Source: Synergistaceae bacterium (GTDB taxonomy: Bacteria; Synergistota; Synergistia; Synergistales; Aminobacteriaceae). Taken from it: a stretch of DNA of 64,000 bases. The stretch covers positions 1 to 64,000 of the forward strand of contig JAHDKT010000055.1 in the NCBI GenBank assembly GCA_018436725.1, read 5' to 3'. Positions 9,954-18,077 of this stretch are shown piece by piece; position 1 is the first letter of the stretch; each line of letters begins with the position of its first letter. The notes under the pieces are model-generated. The model saw only the letters and a program-made list of their open reading frames with translations. It searched no databases and was not told where the DNA came from. The position numbers and the translations under genes were made by a program.

Positions 9954-11000
9954 TTACTCCGTATAGCCAAGATTCTTGGCAGCTTCCTTATGTCCCAGCT
10001 CCCACAGGGTTTTGCGGTAGATCTCAAGATACTCCTTACCCTCGGGGGTTTTATTGCACTCCTCGAGGACAAGCTGCTGTCCTATCGCACGCGCTTTTTG
10101 CTCATCCTCGGGGCTCCAGCGGACAACCTTCAGGTTCGGCATTTCCTTCCACTTCTCCCGAGATTTGATCTCATGCACGTAAACCATTGCGGAAAGATAA
10201 CGGATGCGATCCTGTGCGACCTTCACGATATCCTTGTAGTTTTGCGGAAGCGCGCTCCACTTGTCCGGATTAACCACCAAGGGGAAGTACTCGCAGGTTC
10301 CGTTCTGGAACGCCGGGTCGATAACGTAGTTGGCCACCTCGTGAAGTCCCATGCGCATATTTTCATCCCAGAAGGTCCACTCGGCCGCATCAAGATTTCT
10401 CGTCTGAAGCGCCGTGTAGATCTCCGGTCCGGGAAGAGATACGGTCGTCGCGCCGAGGGCGCTGTAATAACGCGCTCCGAAACCGGACGTACGAATTTTT
10501 TTCCCTTTGATATCCTCAAGAGAATTGATCGGCGTTACGGAAATGAGCTGTTCGTAGAGCGGGCTGACCATAGCATGCCCTAAATAGGTTATCCTATGTT
10601 TTGCATACAGCTTCTCGAAATAGGGGAAGAGTTTCTCGACAAGGTATGCTCCCTCAGCATACGTGCTCAGCGGGCATCCAGGAAGCGTCGTCAGGGTAAA
10701 CCCCGGATCCTTTCCCGTCCAATACGCGCTGTACACCATCGCTGCGTCGATTACGCCGTTGGCCAGGAAATCGAAGGTTTCGAAGACCGGGAAAAGAACT
10801 CCTGCCGCATACGGTTCGATGACAAATTCTCCCCCCGAAAGAGTCTTTACCGTCTCGCAAAACACTTCGGCGATGCGTTGCTGTTCCGTTCCGGGGCTCG
10901 CGTGCGTCACCAGTCTCCAGTTCACTTTTGCTGCGAAAGCGGCGTTTGCTCCTGTGCTCAGAATTATTACGGTCAACAGTATCGCGAGAATCTTCTTCAT
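9954..11000 (-). CDS. TRAP transporter substrate-binding protein, DctP/TakP-like
   Basis: Periplasmic binding protein of a tripartite ATP-independent transporter that delivers a carboxylate ligand to the DctQM permease. It starts with a signal peptide (KKILAILLTVIILSTGANAAFA, in two pieces: basic start, then hydrophobic core and AxA). The carboxylate-binding Arg lies in the segment GKKIRTSGFGARYYSALGAT, followed by EIYTALQTRNLDAAEW, which matches the TakP branch binding 2-oxo or amino-acid-like carboxylates. Length of 348 aa is normal. It is the last gene of a leftward operon behind dctM, with a 139-base gap. Its GGAGG site is next to the ATG. The ligand is not known; the context points to a proline- or hydroxyproline-related acid. 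Confidence 0.9.
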   Translation of the reverse strand: MKKILAILLTVIILSTGANAAFAAKVNWRLVTHASPGTEQQRIAEVFCETVKTLSGGEFVIEPYAAGVLFPVFETFDFLANGVIDAAMVYSAYWTGKDPGFTLTTLPGCPLSTYAEGAYLVEKLFPYFEKLYAKHRITYLGHAMVSPLYEQLISVTPINSLEDIKGKKIRTSGFGARYYSALGATTVSLPGPEIYTALQTRNLDAAEWTFWDENMRMGLHEVANYVIDPAFQNGTCEYFPLVVNPDKWSALPQNYKDIVKVAQDRIRYLSAMVYVHEIKSREKWKEMPNLKVVRWSPEDEQKARAIGQQLVLEECNKTPEGKEYLEIYRKTLWELGHKEAAKNLGYTE

Positions 11001-11139
11001 CCTTTAAAAACCTCCTTCTCTTGATTCATCGTTGAAGCCACACTTCCTCCGCTGAACGCATCTTTCCCCTGTTCGAGCCGCGGGTCTTCTCTGTCTACGC
11101 ATCACCCCCCTTTACGTTATTTAGAAAAAAGCGTTGTCC

Positions 11140-12456
11140 CTACATCCCCAATACATATCTCGGCAGCCATAGAACAATGGACGGATACATAAAGATCAGC
11201 GCGATGCAGACGATCTGCAGCAGCAAGAATGGTACGCTCGCCTTGTAAATATCGACTATATCGATATCGTCGGGGGTGCATCCTTTCAAGTAGAAGAGAC
11301 TGAAGCCGAAAGGAGGGGAGAGGTAGGCGCTCTGAAGAAGCACGTTGAACGCCAGACCGACCCACAGGGGGTCGAATCCGAGTCTCGCCAAAATAGGCGC
11401 AAGAATTGGAACGGCAAGGAAGATGATCGCTCCCGGTTCCAGAAACATCCCGAGGATGAAAATGAAAACGGCCGCCACGAAAAAGACCATATTCGGGCCT
11501 CCCGGCATGTTCATAGCGATATTGGCGATCAACGTATTGCCTCCCAGGCCGGAGAAGACCGAGCCGAAGGCCCCCGCTCCGATCATGGTCCATCCGACCA
11601 TGGACGAGACGGAAAGCGTTTCATAGCATGATGAATAGACGATCTCCCAAGTGAGTCGCCGTTTGATGAGACCGATAAGGAGGGCGCCTCCGGCGCCGAA
11701 TGCTGCAGCCTCGGTTGGGCTGGCAATACCCATGAGAATGGAGCCGAGAACGATGATGATCAGCAAGGCCGGCAGGAGCACGCTTTTGAGCGACACGAGC
11801 TTTTCGATGAAGGTTGCACGCTCATCGGGCGGAAGAGAAGGCGCAAAGGAGGGATTGAAATAGGCTCTGATTAAAACATATCCTATGTAAATCATCGCAA
11901 GGAATATCCCTGCGGAGAGGCCGCCTGCAAAAAGGCCGCCGATGGAAACGCCCGTAACGCATCCGTAAAGCACCATATTGGTGCTCGGCGGGATAAGCTG
12001 CCCCAGCGTCCCCGCCCCCATTACGCATCCAAGCGACATACGGCGGTTATATCCGTGCTTCAACATCTGGGGCAAACCGATAAGCCCCAGACCGATGACC
12101 CCTGCGGCGACGACGCCGGAGACGGCGCCCAGAATCGCGCCGACGACAACCGTCGCAATCGCCAAGCCTCCGCGAAGGCCGCCGGACCATTTGAAGAATG
12201 CTTTGTACAGGTCTTCCACTACATTCGTTTTCTGAAGGATGTACGCCATATAGATAAAAAGAGGAACGGCGATGATCACGAAGTTGTTCATAGATCCCCA
12301 TGCCGCGGAAACGACAATGCTCAGAGCCGCGGGTCCCCAGAGGGTATACGCGAAGATGAGCGCAACCGCGGCAAGAGAGAAAGCGATGGGGACGCCGAAA
12401 GCAAGCAGGAAGAAGAGGGAGGCGAACATCAGGAGAGGGTACATTTCACGGGCCAT
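11140..12456 (-). CDS. TRAP transporter large permease DctM
   Basis: The ion-coupled large membrane subunit of a TRAP importer. It has about 12 hydrophobic segments over 438 aa and the family signatures GAVSGVVAAGVIGLGLIGLP and MGIASPTEAAAFGA, plus an IPPSTNMVLYG-type loop. TRAP systems of this class are usually driven by Na+ or H+ gradients. It starts 14 bases after the dctQ stop behind a GAGGTGAC site and is transcribed leftward ahead of dctP. It pairs with the TakP-like binding protein and is distinct from the second TRAP set at 24.3-27.3 kb. Confidence 0.93.
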   Translation of the reverse strand: MAREMYPLLMFASLFFLLAFGVPIAFSLAAVALIFAYTLWGPAALSIVVSAAWGSMNNFVIIAVPLFIYMAYILQKTNVVEDLYKAFFKWSGGLRGGLAIATVVVGAILGAVSGVVAAGVIGLGLIGLPQMLKHGYNRRMSLGCVMGAGTLGQLIPPSTNMVLYGCVTGVSIGGLFAGGLSAGIFLAMIYIGYVLIRAYFNPSFAPSLPPDERATFIEKLVSLKSVLLPALLIIIVLGSILMGIASPTEAAAFGAGGALLIGLIKRRLTWEIVYSSCYETLSVSSMVGWTMIGAGAFGSVFSGLGGNTLIANIAMNMPGGPNMVFFVAAVFIFILGMFLEPGAIIFLAVPILAPILARLGFDPLWVGLAFNVLLQSAYLSPPFGFSLFYLKGCTPDDIDIVDIYKASVPFLLLQIVCIALIFMYPSIVLWLPRYVLGM

Positions 12457-12470
12457 CGGATGTCACCTCG

Positions 12471-12956
12471 TCATTCGGACTCAGCGCCGGAGGTTGCCCC
12501 CGGCCTGGAAAAAACCAAGGCCATCAAATCTTTGAAAGCCTGCCAGGAGATAAGCGCGCAGGAGATGGGAATAATCCATCGATACCACCAGATTTCCGGA
12601 TTGAAAGGCGTCTGGTGAGTCGAACGCTCCCTCATGAGCATTGAGCGCCAGGCCGCCGGGACGCTGACCCAAAGTATCGTGAGCACGACGCCTAGAACAA
12701 CAAGTTCGGAAAAAATACCCTGAATCCGCTGCCATTTTGGTGAGAGATAGTGATTCAACACATCGACCGAAACATGTTTTTTTTCAAAATGGCAGTACGC
12801 CGCTCCGAGCATGAAGAACGAACCGTACAAGAAAAGAGAGACCTCGAAACTCCAGATGGGTGGAGCTTTGAAGAAATAGGACTTCAGTGCGCTGTACAGA
12901 ATTTCCGCGATAAGAGGCAATATGAGAAGCGACACGAGTCTGCCGAACTTTTTCAT
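12471..12956 (-). CDS. TRAP transporter small permease DctQ
   Basis: The small four-helix membrane subunit that partners DctM. Hydrophobic segments are spaced across 161 aa, and the family motif around FEVSLFLYGSFFMLGAAY followed by the HVSVDVL loop is present. An in-frame ATG lies nine codons upstream. The ATG at 12956 is preferred because it has GTGAGG upstream and overlaps the stop of the preceding small ORF as ATGA, a classic coupled junction. Confidence 0.9.
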   Translation of the reverse strand: MKKFGRLVSLLILPLIAEILYSALKSYFFKAPPIWSFEVSLFLYGSFFMLGAAYCHFEKKHVSVDVLNHYLSPKWQRIQGIFSELVVLGVVLTILWVSVPAAWRSMLMRERSTHQTPFNPEIWWYRWIIPISCALISWQAFKDLMALVFSRPGATSGAESE

Positions 12957-13147
12957 AACGTCAACCTCACTTCCCCGTTCCATCGGAGTATCGATGGCTG
13001 CAATACGGCTCGTTGCGCATCAGGCTTGATGTTTTTGAAAAGTGTGAACCCATACTCTTTCAACTTGCCCGTCAAAGGGTTGATTAAAAAAAACGCACGG
13101 GCCGTTGCATCGACGTTTTTCCGCATGAGGTCGCTCTCGTCACTCAT
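12953..13147 (-). CDS. Uncharacterised 64-aa protein between OCD-family gene and dctQ
   Basis: I do not recognise this protein. It starts at an ATG with a strong GGTGGGAG site three bases upstream, and its TGA overlaps the dctQ ATG by four bases. Both facts argue that it is translated as part of this operon. The 64 residues are soluble-looking: a charged start (MSDESDLMRKN), then AFFLINPLTGKLKEYGFTLF, then a basic C-terminus. There is no signal peptide, no transmembrane segment and no cysteine. Its place between an ornithine-cyclodeaminase-family enzyme and the transporter suggests an accessory role in the same pathway. It could also be a coupling leader peptide whose product is irrelevant. 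Confidence 0.6.
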   Translation of the reverse strand: MSDESDLMRKNVDATARAFFLINPLTGKLKEYGFTLFKNIKPDAQRAVLQPSILRWNGEVRLTL

Positions 13148-13188
13148 ACACTCCCACCTTCTTTCAGATAGCTCGCACGAAGCCCGCG

Positions 13189-14160
13189 TTACAGAGCTAA
13201 ATCCGTGCCCTTCCCCGACTGCACGCCACGATGGAAAAGATATTTTGCCACATAGAGATCGAATGCCGAAAACCCGACAGACTTAAAAAAAGCCCCGGAG
13301 CCAGTAGAGGAAGCGGCCATCCTGTCGGTAAGTAAAGACCCTAAAGTTCGAATTCCTTCTCTGCGGACAACTCCGGATCGCAAAGGCTCTAACAAATCCC
13401 CCGTCTCGTCGAATGCATGTTCCGTATCGATAAAAACCGCTGATACCGCCTTGAAGATCGCATCGGGGTATTCCCTCATATCAGGTCGATACGAACCGAT
13501 GCCGACGATAGTTTTTCCCTTGAATAGATCCGCTCTATCCTCGAAGAGCGGCGTCGCCGCGTTCGTCGCCGTCATTACGACATCCGAGTCCTCAAGAATG
13601 GCGGATGTATTCCTTGCAATTCGTATTTCCTGATCGGGCAGATCGATTCGTAGGCGTTTCGCACAACTTTCCGCCTTCGTCTCGATTGTATCATAGAGTG
13701 TAACAAGAGAAAAAGGTCGCGCCGCACATGCGAAACGGGCCTGCCAGTACCCCTGCTCCCCGGCGCCGACAACGCCGAGACGTGCGGCACGAACGTCGGA
13801 AAGAGTACGAACAGCCAGTCCCCCGACGCCTCCGGTTCGAATAGCCGTCAGAGTCCGACCGTCGAACAGAGCAGTCGGGGCGCCGTCGTCGCCGTCGAAG
13901 AAGAGGAAAAGGCCGTTGATGAATGACTTCATCTTTCCCGGGTTGTCGGGGAAGATTGTCAAGACTTTCAACCCCCAATCCTTCTCGGTAAGACAGGGCA
14001 TCATCATCAGCGTGTTGTTTTCGAGCATCACGGAGGTACGAAGAGGGGCGACAATACTGTGGTCAGACGATTCAAGATCGGTCATGGCATCCGCGACGGA
14101 ATCCATGACGCCGGAAAACGTAAAAGAAGCGAGCATGCTTTCCGCATTCATAAAATACAT
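13189..14160 (-). CDS. Ornithine cyclodeaminase / mu-crystallin family enzyme
   Basis: NAD(P)-dependent enzyme of the OCD/mu-crystallin family, which includes ornithine cyclodeaminase, alanine dehydrogenase and delta1-pyrroline-2-carboxylate reductase. The Rossmann motif GVVGAGEQGYWQARF sits mid-protein, preceded by FDGRTLTAIRTGGVGGLAVR. The catalytic-Asp region DTEHAFDETGDLLEPL and the substrate Lys segment GLKVLTIFPDNPGK are present. The ATG at 14160 is chosen for its AAAGGAGGC site; an ATG 15 codons upstream has none. It is the first gene of the leftward operon. Next to hydroxyproline genes, an imine (pyrroline-2-carboxylate) reductase role is attractive, but the family's substrate cannot be read from sequence. 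Confidence 0.85.
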   Translation of the reverse strand: MYFMNAESMLASFTFSGVMDSVADAMTDLESSDHSIVAPLRTSVMLENNTLMMMPCLTEKDWGLKVLTIFPDNPGKMKSFINGLFLFFDGDDGAPTALFDGRTLTAIRTGGVGGLAVRTLSDVRAARLGVVGAGEQGYWQARFACAARPFSLVTLYDTIETKAESCAKRLRIDLPDQEIRIARNTSAILEDSDVVMTATNAATPLFEDRADLFKGKTIVGIGSYRPDMREYPDAIFKAVSAVFIDTEHAFDETGDLLEPLRSGVVRREGIRTLGSLLTDRMAASSTGSGAFFKSVGFSAFDLYVAKYLFHRGVQSGKGTDLAL

Positions 14161-14617
14161 CACAACGGCCTCCTTTACCCATACCCAGAAAGAAGAAAAC
14201 TTCACGAGAGAACAGCGCGATTATCAATGCAGAGTACAGAATATATTCAAATCCACTCGCAAGCAACCCTTAGTTATTTTTTATCTTTATTATCCTTTTC
14301 TTCTTCTAGGATATTAAAGATAATATCTCATTCTTTCTATTCTCTCTCTTGCAATAGTTTTAGAAAAAAATCACGAATTGACCCTTGACAAAGTTCCACC
14401 TCACGGAAGAAAATTGAACACAGTAAACCACACCCATCCTTTATCGGGAGGAGATATCGACCCGACCTATAATCAAGTTATAATTCCGTCTTCTTCGCTG
14501 CTCCATGTTTTCCCAGATTTCACAGAAAACTGCGGACACACTACGGATACGTAACGTTCAGGACAGTGCGCTCTATGTTTTGCGCATGTTCTTGATCTGC
14601 GAAAGGAGGAAGTTGTA
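14161..14617. promoter_or_regulatory. Divergent intergenic control region of the catabolic island
   Basis: 457 AT-rich bases separate two oppositely transcribed operons. On the minus strand TTGCTT (14267-14262) and TATTCT (14244-14239) are spaced by 17 bases, a plausible promoter for the OCD-family gene. A near-perfect inverted repeat lies upstream at 14281-14323. For the rightward operon there is a TTGACA at 14385-14390 and two TATAAT hexamers at 14468 and 14479, but none are paired at normal spacing, so that promoter is unresolved. No regulator gene lies in the island. Confidence 0.45.
14281..14323. repeat. 15-bp inverted repeat, candidate operator
   Basis: TTATCTTTATTATCC (14281-14295) and GGATATTAAAGATAA (14309-14323) are inverted copies with one mismatch and a 13-base pyrimidine-rich spacer. 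It sits between the candidate leftward promoter and the rightward operon. It may be an operator for both operons or an RNA hairpin. There is no T-run that would make it a terminator. Confidence 0.5.
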
Positions 14618-14992
14618 TTGGATGAGAAGGTAGGTCCGGGAGGAAGAGGACGCGACCTCGATCTTATCGAGGAGCATCCTATTCTTGATTTCCAGCACGG
14701 GGAAAGGGTACGTTTCTTTTTCGACGGCAAGGAGATTGAGGGGTTCGAAGGAGAGCCCATTTCTATGGCGCTCCATGCCAACGGAGTGAGAATCTATCGT
14801 GAAACAGCCGAGATGCACAGACCGAGGGGGTTCTTCTGTGCGATAGGAAAATGCAGCAGCTGTTTCATGGTCGTCGACGGAGTTCCCAATGTACGTACGT
14901 GCATCACCCCCCTGAAAGCCGGAATGAAAGTCGAAACTCAGCACGGCAAGGGCAACGTTCCCGAGATGGACGAGAGGAGGCGTCATTCATGA
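14618..14992 (+). CDS. [2Fe-2S] ferredoxin-like subunit of amino-acid dehydrogenase
   Basis: A small (2Fe-2S) protein of the Fer2_4 type, like the gamma subunit of Pseudomonas D-hydroxyproline dehydrogenase, HcnA, or the N-terminus of sarcosine oxidase alpha. The cluster ligands are visible in FFCAIGKCSSCFMVVDG and the later RTC (pattern C-x4-C-x2-C...C). It starts at a TTG with GAAAGGAGGA seven bases upstream. 124 aa. It is the first gene of the rightward operon, and its TGA overlaps the next ATG. It probably carries electrons between the two flavoprotein subunits of the complex encoded at 14618-18041. Confidence 0.83.
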   Translation: MDEKVGPGGRGRDLDLIEEHPILDFQHGERVRFFFDGKEIEGFEGEPISMALHANGVRIYRETAEMHRPRGFFCAIGKCSSCFMVVDGVPNVRTCITPLKAGMKVETQHGKGNVPEMDERRRHS

Positions 14993-16098
14993 AACAAGTC
15001 TCCACTGAGATTCTCGTCATCGGCGGAGGAGCTGCGGGATTAAGCGCAGCAGCTGAAGCCGCTTCAGCCGGCGCAAAGGTTTTGATCGTCGAAAGCGACC
15101 TCCGTCTCGGCGGACAGCTTATAAAACAGACGCACAAGTTTTTCGGCAGTAAAGATGAATTCGCCGGAACCCGCGGTTTTAAAATCGCAGACATTCTGCT
15201 CAACGAAATAGACGCCTTCAAAGACAGCGTGTCAGTCCTTCAAAACACAACGGTTACAGGTTTCTATATAGAAGACGACACGTTCACCGCAATGCGCGGC
15301 GAAGAAGAGGTCTTCCAGATCAAGACGCAGAAGACGATTGTCGCCACCGGAGCCCAGGAACGCCTCATTCCATTCCCGAACAACGATCTTCCCGGAGTCT
15401 ACGGCGCAGGAGCTGTCCAGACGCTTATGAACGTCTACGGCGTGCTGCCCGGAAAACGTGTTCTCATGGTAGGAGCAGGAAATATCGGCCTTATTGTCAG
15501 CTATCAGCTCATGCAGGCGGGCGTTGAAGTCGCCGCGGTTGTAGAGGCTGCGCCCCGCGTAGGAGGATATTGGGTTCACGCCGCAAAAATCCGGCGTATG
15601 GGCGTTCCCATACTGCTGCGCCACTCGATAAAGAAGGCGCTGGGTGAGGACATCATCACAGGCGCCGTTATCTCCGAACTGAACGAAAAATTCGAGCATG
15701 TCGGTCCCGAACGTGAAATAGCATGCGATCTTATTTGCATTGCCGTAGGCTTGAGCCCCACCACTGAACTGCTCTCCCAGGCCGGATGCAAAATGATGTA
15801 TGTCCCTCAGCTCTGCGGCAATGTCGCTCAAAGAGACCGTACCATGAGAACATCACACCCCGACTTCTACACAGCCGGCGACGCCAGCGGAATCGAGGAA
15901 GCCAGCGCCGCGATGGTCGAGGGACGCATCGCGGGACTCTCCGCAGCCGCCGCCCTTGGCTACCCCACGGAACACGGCAAGATCGACGAATACTGGGGGC
16001 GCCTCGAATCGCTCCGGATGGGCGAGGCGGGCGCTCGAATCTGTCAGGGGATTGAATGCGTTCTCGTGAAAGGTTGGGAGGGTGCAGCGCATGAGTGA
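14989..16098 (+). CDS. FAD/NAD(P)-binding oxidoreductase subunit (HcnB / sarcosine oxidase alpha-like)
   Basis: A pyridine-nucleotide-disulfide-reductase-fold flavoprotein of 369 aa. The N-terminal FAD motif is VIGGGAAGLSAAAEA at about residues 10-24. A second dinucleotide motif, MVGAGNIGLIVSYQL, lies mid-protein. The C-terminal FAD segment DFYTAGDASGIEEASAA is also present. It corresponds to the alpha subunit of dye-linked proline dehydrogenases and of D-hydroxyproline dehydrogenase. The ATG at 14989 has GAGAGGAGG upstream and overlaps the previous stop (ATGA). In homologues the small Fe-S domains are fused to this protein; here they are separate genes on both sides. Confidence 0.87.
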   Translation: MKQVSTEILVIGGGAAGLSAAAEAASAGAKVLIVESDLRLGGQLIKQTHKFFGSKDEFAGTRGFKIADILLNEIDAFKDSVSVLQNTTVTGFYIEDDTFTAMRGEEEVFQIKTQKTIVATGAQERLIPFPNNDLPGVYGAGAVQTLMNVYGVLPGKRVLMVGAGNIGLIVSYQLMQAGVEVAAVVEAAPRVGGYWVHAAKIRRMGVPILLRHSIKKALGEDIITGAVISELNEKFEHVGPEREIACDLICIAVGLSPTTELLSQAGCKMMYVPQLCGNVAQRDRTMRTSHPDFYTAGDASGIEEASAAMVEGRIAGLSAAAALGYPTEHGKIDEYWGRLESLRMGEAGARICQGIECVLVKGWEGAAHE

Positions 16099-16603
16099 GA
16101 AAAGTATCGACATGCTGTTCAACAGCGGAGTACTGACCGGAGAAAGAGAAGGCGCCCTGTTGCCGCCCCGGGAACTTTGGGAGAAGAAAAAGGGCGGTGT
16201 CGTCGTCGTCGAATGTCCTCAGAGAATTCCGTGCAACCCTTGCCACACAAGCTGTCCTACCGGAGCCATCCTCCCCTTTGAGGACATCAACAACACTCCT
16301 GTTGTGAACTGGGAAAAGTGCACGGGCTGCACACTCTGCGTCTCGGCCTGTCCGGGACTTGCCTGTTTCGTCATAGACCTGACCTTCTCGAAAGAGAACG
16401 CTCTCTATAAACTTCCGTACGAAATGCTCCCCCTTCCGATAAAGGGACAAAAGGTTGAGTGTCTCGACCGCGAAGGAAAGGTCGTCGCGGAAGGAACAGT
16501 CGAAAATGTAACGCAGCCCCGCAAAGACCGGACGCATGTCGTGCATGTCTCCGCGCCTAAAAACCTGGTAACGGTTTTTCGTTCGATAAGGGTGGTGAAA
16601 TAA
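16091..16603 (+). CDS. 4Fe-4S ferredoxin-type subunit
   Basis: A 170-aa iron-sulfur protein of the same enzyme complex. Cysteines occur as CPQRIPCNPCHTSCPTGA and CTGCTLCVSACPG, enough for two [4Fe-4S] clusters, although the first group is irregular. The C-terminal half is a small beta-rich extension (RIRVVK end). The ATG at 16091 is preferred over a GTG at 16082 because GGGAGG lies nine bases upstream. It overlaps both neighbours by a few bases, as do all genes of this block, which implies fixed stoichiometry. Confidence 0.8.
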   Translation: MSEKSIDMLFNSGVLTGEREGALLPPRELWEKKKGGVVVVECPQRIPCNPCHTSCPTGAILPFEDINNTPVVNWEKCTGCTLCVSACPGLACFVIDLTFSKENALYKLPYEMLPLPIKGQKVECLDREGKVVAEGTVENVTQPRKDRTHVVHVSAPKNLVTVFRSIRVVK

Positions 16604-16893
16604 TGAGCGTTTCGCCTGAGAACAACGAAAAGGTCTATGTCTGCCGGTGCGAAGAAGTCACGCTCGAAGAGATTGACGAGTGGATTGACCGAGGATACGA
16701 CACCGTCGAGGAATTGAAACGGATTCTCCGCGTTGGAATGGGTCCCTGCCAGGGACGAGGCTGCCAGGACATTCTGATGCGGGAGATCGCAAAAAAAACG
16801 GGACAACATATAACCGAGGTTGCACCTGCGACGGTGCGCCCCCCTGTAAAACCGATAAAAATCGGTCTTCTTGCCGAAGGAGGCGAGGAATGA
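16603..16893 (+). CDS. BFD-like [2Fe-2S]-binding subunit
   Basis: A 96-aa protein with the bacterioferritin-associated-ferredoxin-like fold. VYVCRCEEVT supplies a CxC pair near residue 15, and GPCQGRGCQD supplies the second pair. In HcnB and related alpha subunits this module is a C-terminal domain; in multi-subunit archaeal dye-linked proline dehydrogenases it is a small separate subunit. Its start is joined to the previous stop as TAATG, and its TGA overlaps the next ATG. Confidence 0.82.
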   Translation: MSVSPENNEKVYVCRCEEVTLEEIDEWIDRGYDTVEELKRILRVGMGPCQGRGCQDILMREIAKKTGQHITEVAPATVRPPVKPIKIGLLAEGGEE

Positions 16894-18041
16894 TGGACTG
16901 GAAATCGAGCGCCGGGATAGTGATCGTCGGCGGAGGCATCATCGGTGTTTCCACGGCCTACTATCTCGCGAAACAGGGTATCAAGGACATCGTTCTCGTC
17001 GAAAAGGGGACCATCTGCGGCGGATCTACAGGACGGTGCGGCGCGGGAATCCGTGCGCAGTGGGGTACCGAGATGAACTGCCGTCTCGGTATAGCCGCTT
17101 TGGACATCTTCGAGCAGCTTGATCAGGAACTCGGAATGTCCGTCGGGCTGAACCAGGGAGGTTATCTTCTTGTGGCGTACAACGACAAGGAGCTGGAAAC
17201 GCTCCGCACAGGGATGCTCCTTCAGAACTCGCTCGGCATTCAGTCCCGAATGATTGCTCTTTCCGAAGCCAGGGAAATCTGTCCCGGACTTGCCGCGGAC
17301 GATGCGGTCGGCTTCTTTTTCCATGCCCGGGACGGGCATGCGGACCCGTTCCTTACCACCTTCGCCTATCTCGAAGCGGCCAAGCGCCTCGGCGTGACAT
17401 GCTACAGAAACACGGAATGCACGGGCATCGTCGTCCGCGACAACGTCGTTCAGGGCATTGAAACAAACAAAGGCAAGATAAGCGCTCCGATCGTGATCAA
17501 CTGCGCCGGAGCGTACGCGCAGATAGTAGCCGGGATGGCAGGCGTCGAACTTCCCAACTGGGCCGAGCGTCATGAGATCATGATCACGGAACCGGTGGCT
17601 CCCGGCGTCTGTCCCTGCATGTTGATGAGCTTCTCCGGCAACTACTACATTCAGCAGCGGCCGCACGGCTCGATCATCTGCGGAATGAGCCCTCACGGAC
17701 ATCCCGAGGACTTCGAGAACAAGACGACATGGCAGTTCATCGAGGCGATGTCGAAAACGCTCGTCAAGCTTTTACCCAGGACAAAAGGCATACGCATCGC
17801 CCGCCAGTGGTCCGGACTATACGACATGACTCCGGATGCGCAGCCGGTCATCGGCGAGACGGATGTAAAGAACTTCTATCACTCGACGGGATACTCGGGA
17901 CACGGGTTCATGCTCGCCCCCGTCGCCGGCAAGATACTTGCCCAGCATATCACGGGACGGAAGCCGGACATCGACTTCTCGATGCTCGATTATCGTCGTT
18001 TCAGCAGAGGAGAACATATAAGAGAATCGAACGTGGTATGA
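16890..18041 (+). CDS. FAD-dependent amino-acid dehydrogenase, catalytic DAO-family subunit
   Basis: A D-amino-acid-oxidase-fold (DAO family) flavoprotein of 383 aa, likely the substrate-oxidising subunit. The FAD motif IVIVGGGIIGVSTAYYLAKQG is at about residues 10-30 (split here by its GGGIIG core). The middle has CGAGIRAQWG, and the C-terminus has HSTGYSGHGFMLAPVAGK. Relatives include the beta subunit of dye-linked L-proline dehydrogenase, sarcosine oxidase beta, HcnC and D-hydroxyproline dehydrogenase. With a hydroxyproline dehydratase in the same operon, a cyclic imino acid is the most likely substrate. N-methyl or D-amino acids remain possible. Confidence 0.85.
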   Translation: MMDWKSSAGIVIVGGGIIGVSTAYYLAKQGIKDIVLVEKGTICGGSTGRCGAGIRAQWGTEMNCRLGIAALDIFEQLDQELGMSVGLNQGGYLLVAYNDKELETLRTGMLLQNSLGIQSRMIALSEAREICPGLAADDAVGFFFHARDGHADPFLTTFAYLEAAKRLGVTCYRNTECTGIVVRDNVVQGIETNKGKISAPIVINCAGAYAQIVAGMAGVELPNWAERHEIMITEPVAPGVCPCMLMSFSGNYYIQQRPHGSIICGMSPHGHPEDFENKTTWQFIEAMSKTLVKLLPRTKGIRIARQWSGLYDMTPDAQPVIGETDVKNFYHSTGYSGHGFMLAPVAGKILAQHITGRKPDIDFSMLDYRRFSRGEHIRESNVV

Positions 18042-18077
18042 TTGAAAGATAGATCACAAGAAAAGGAGTGTTTTGTT

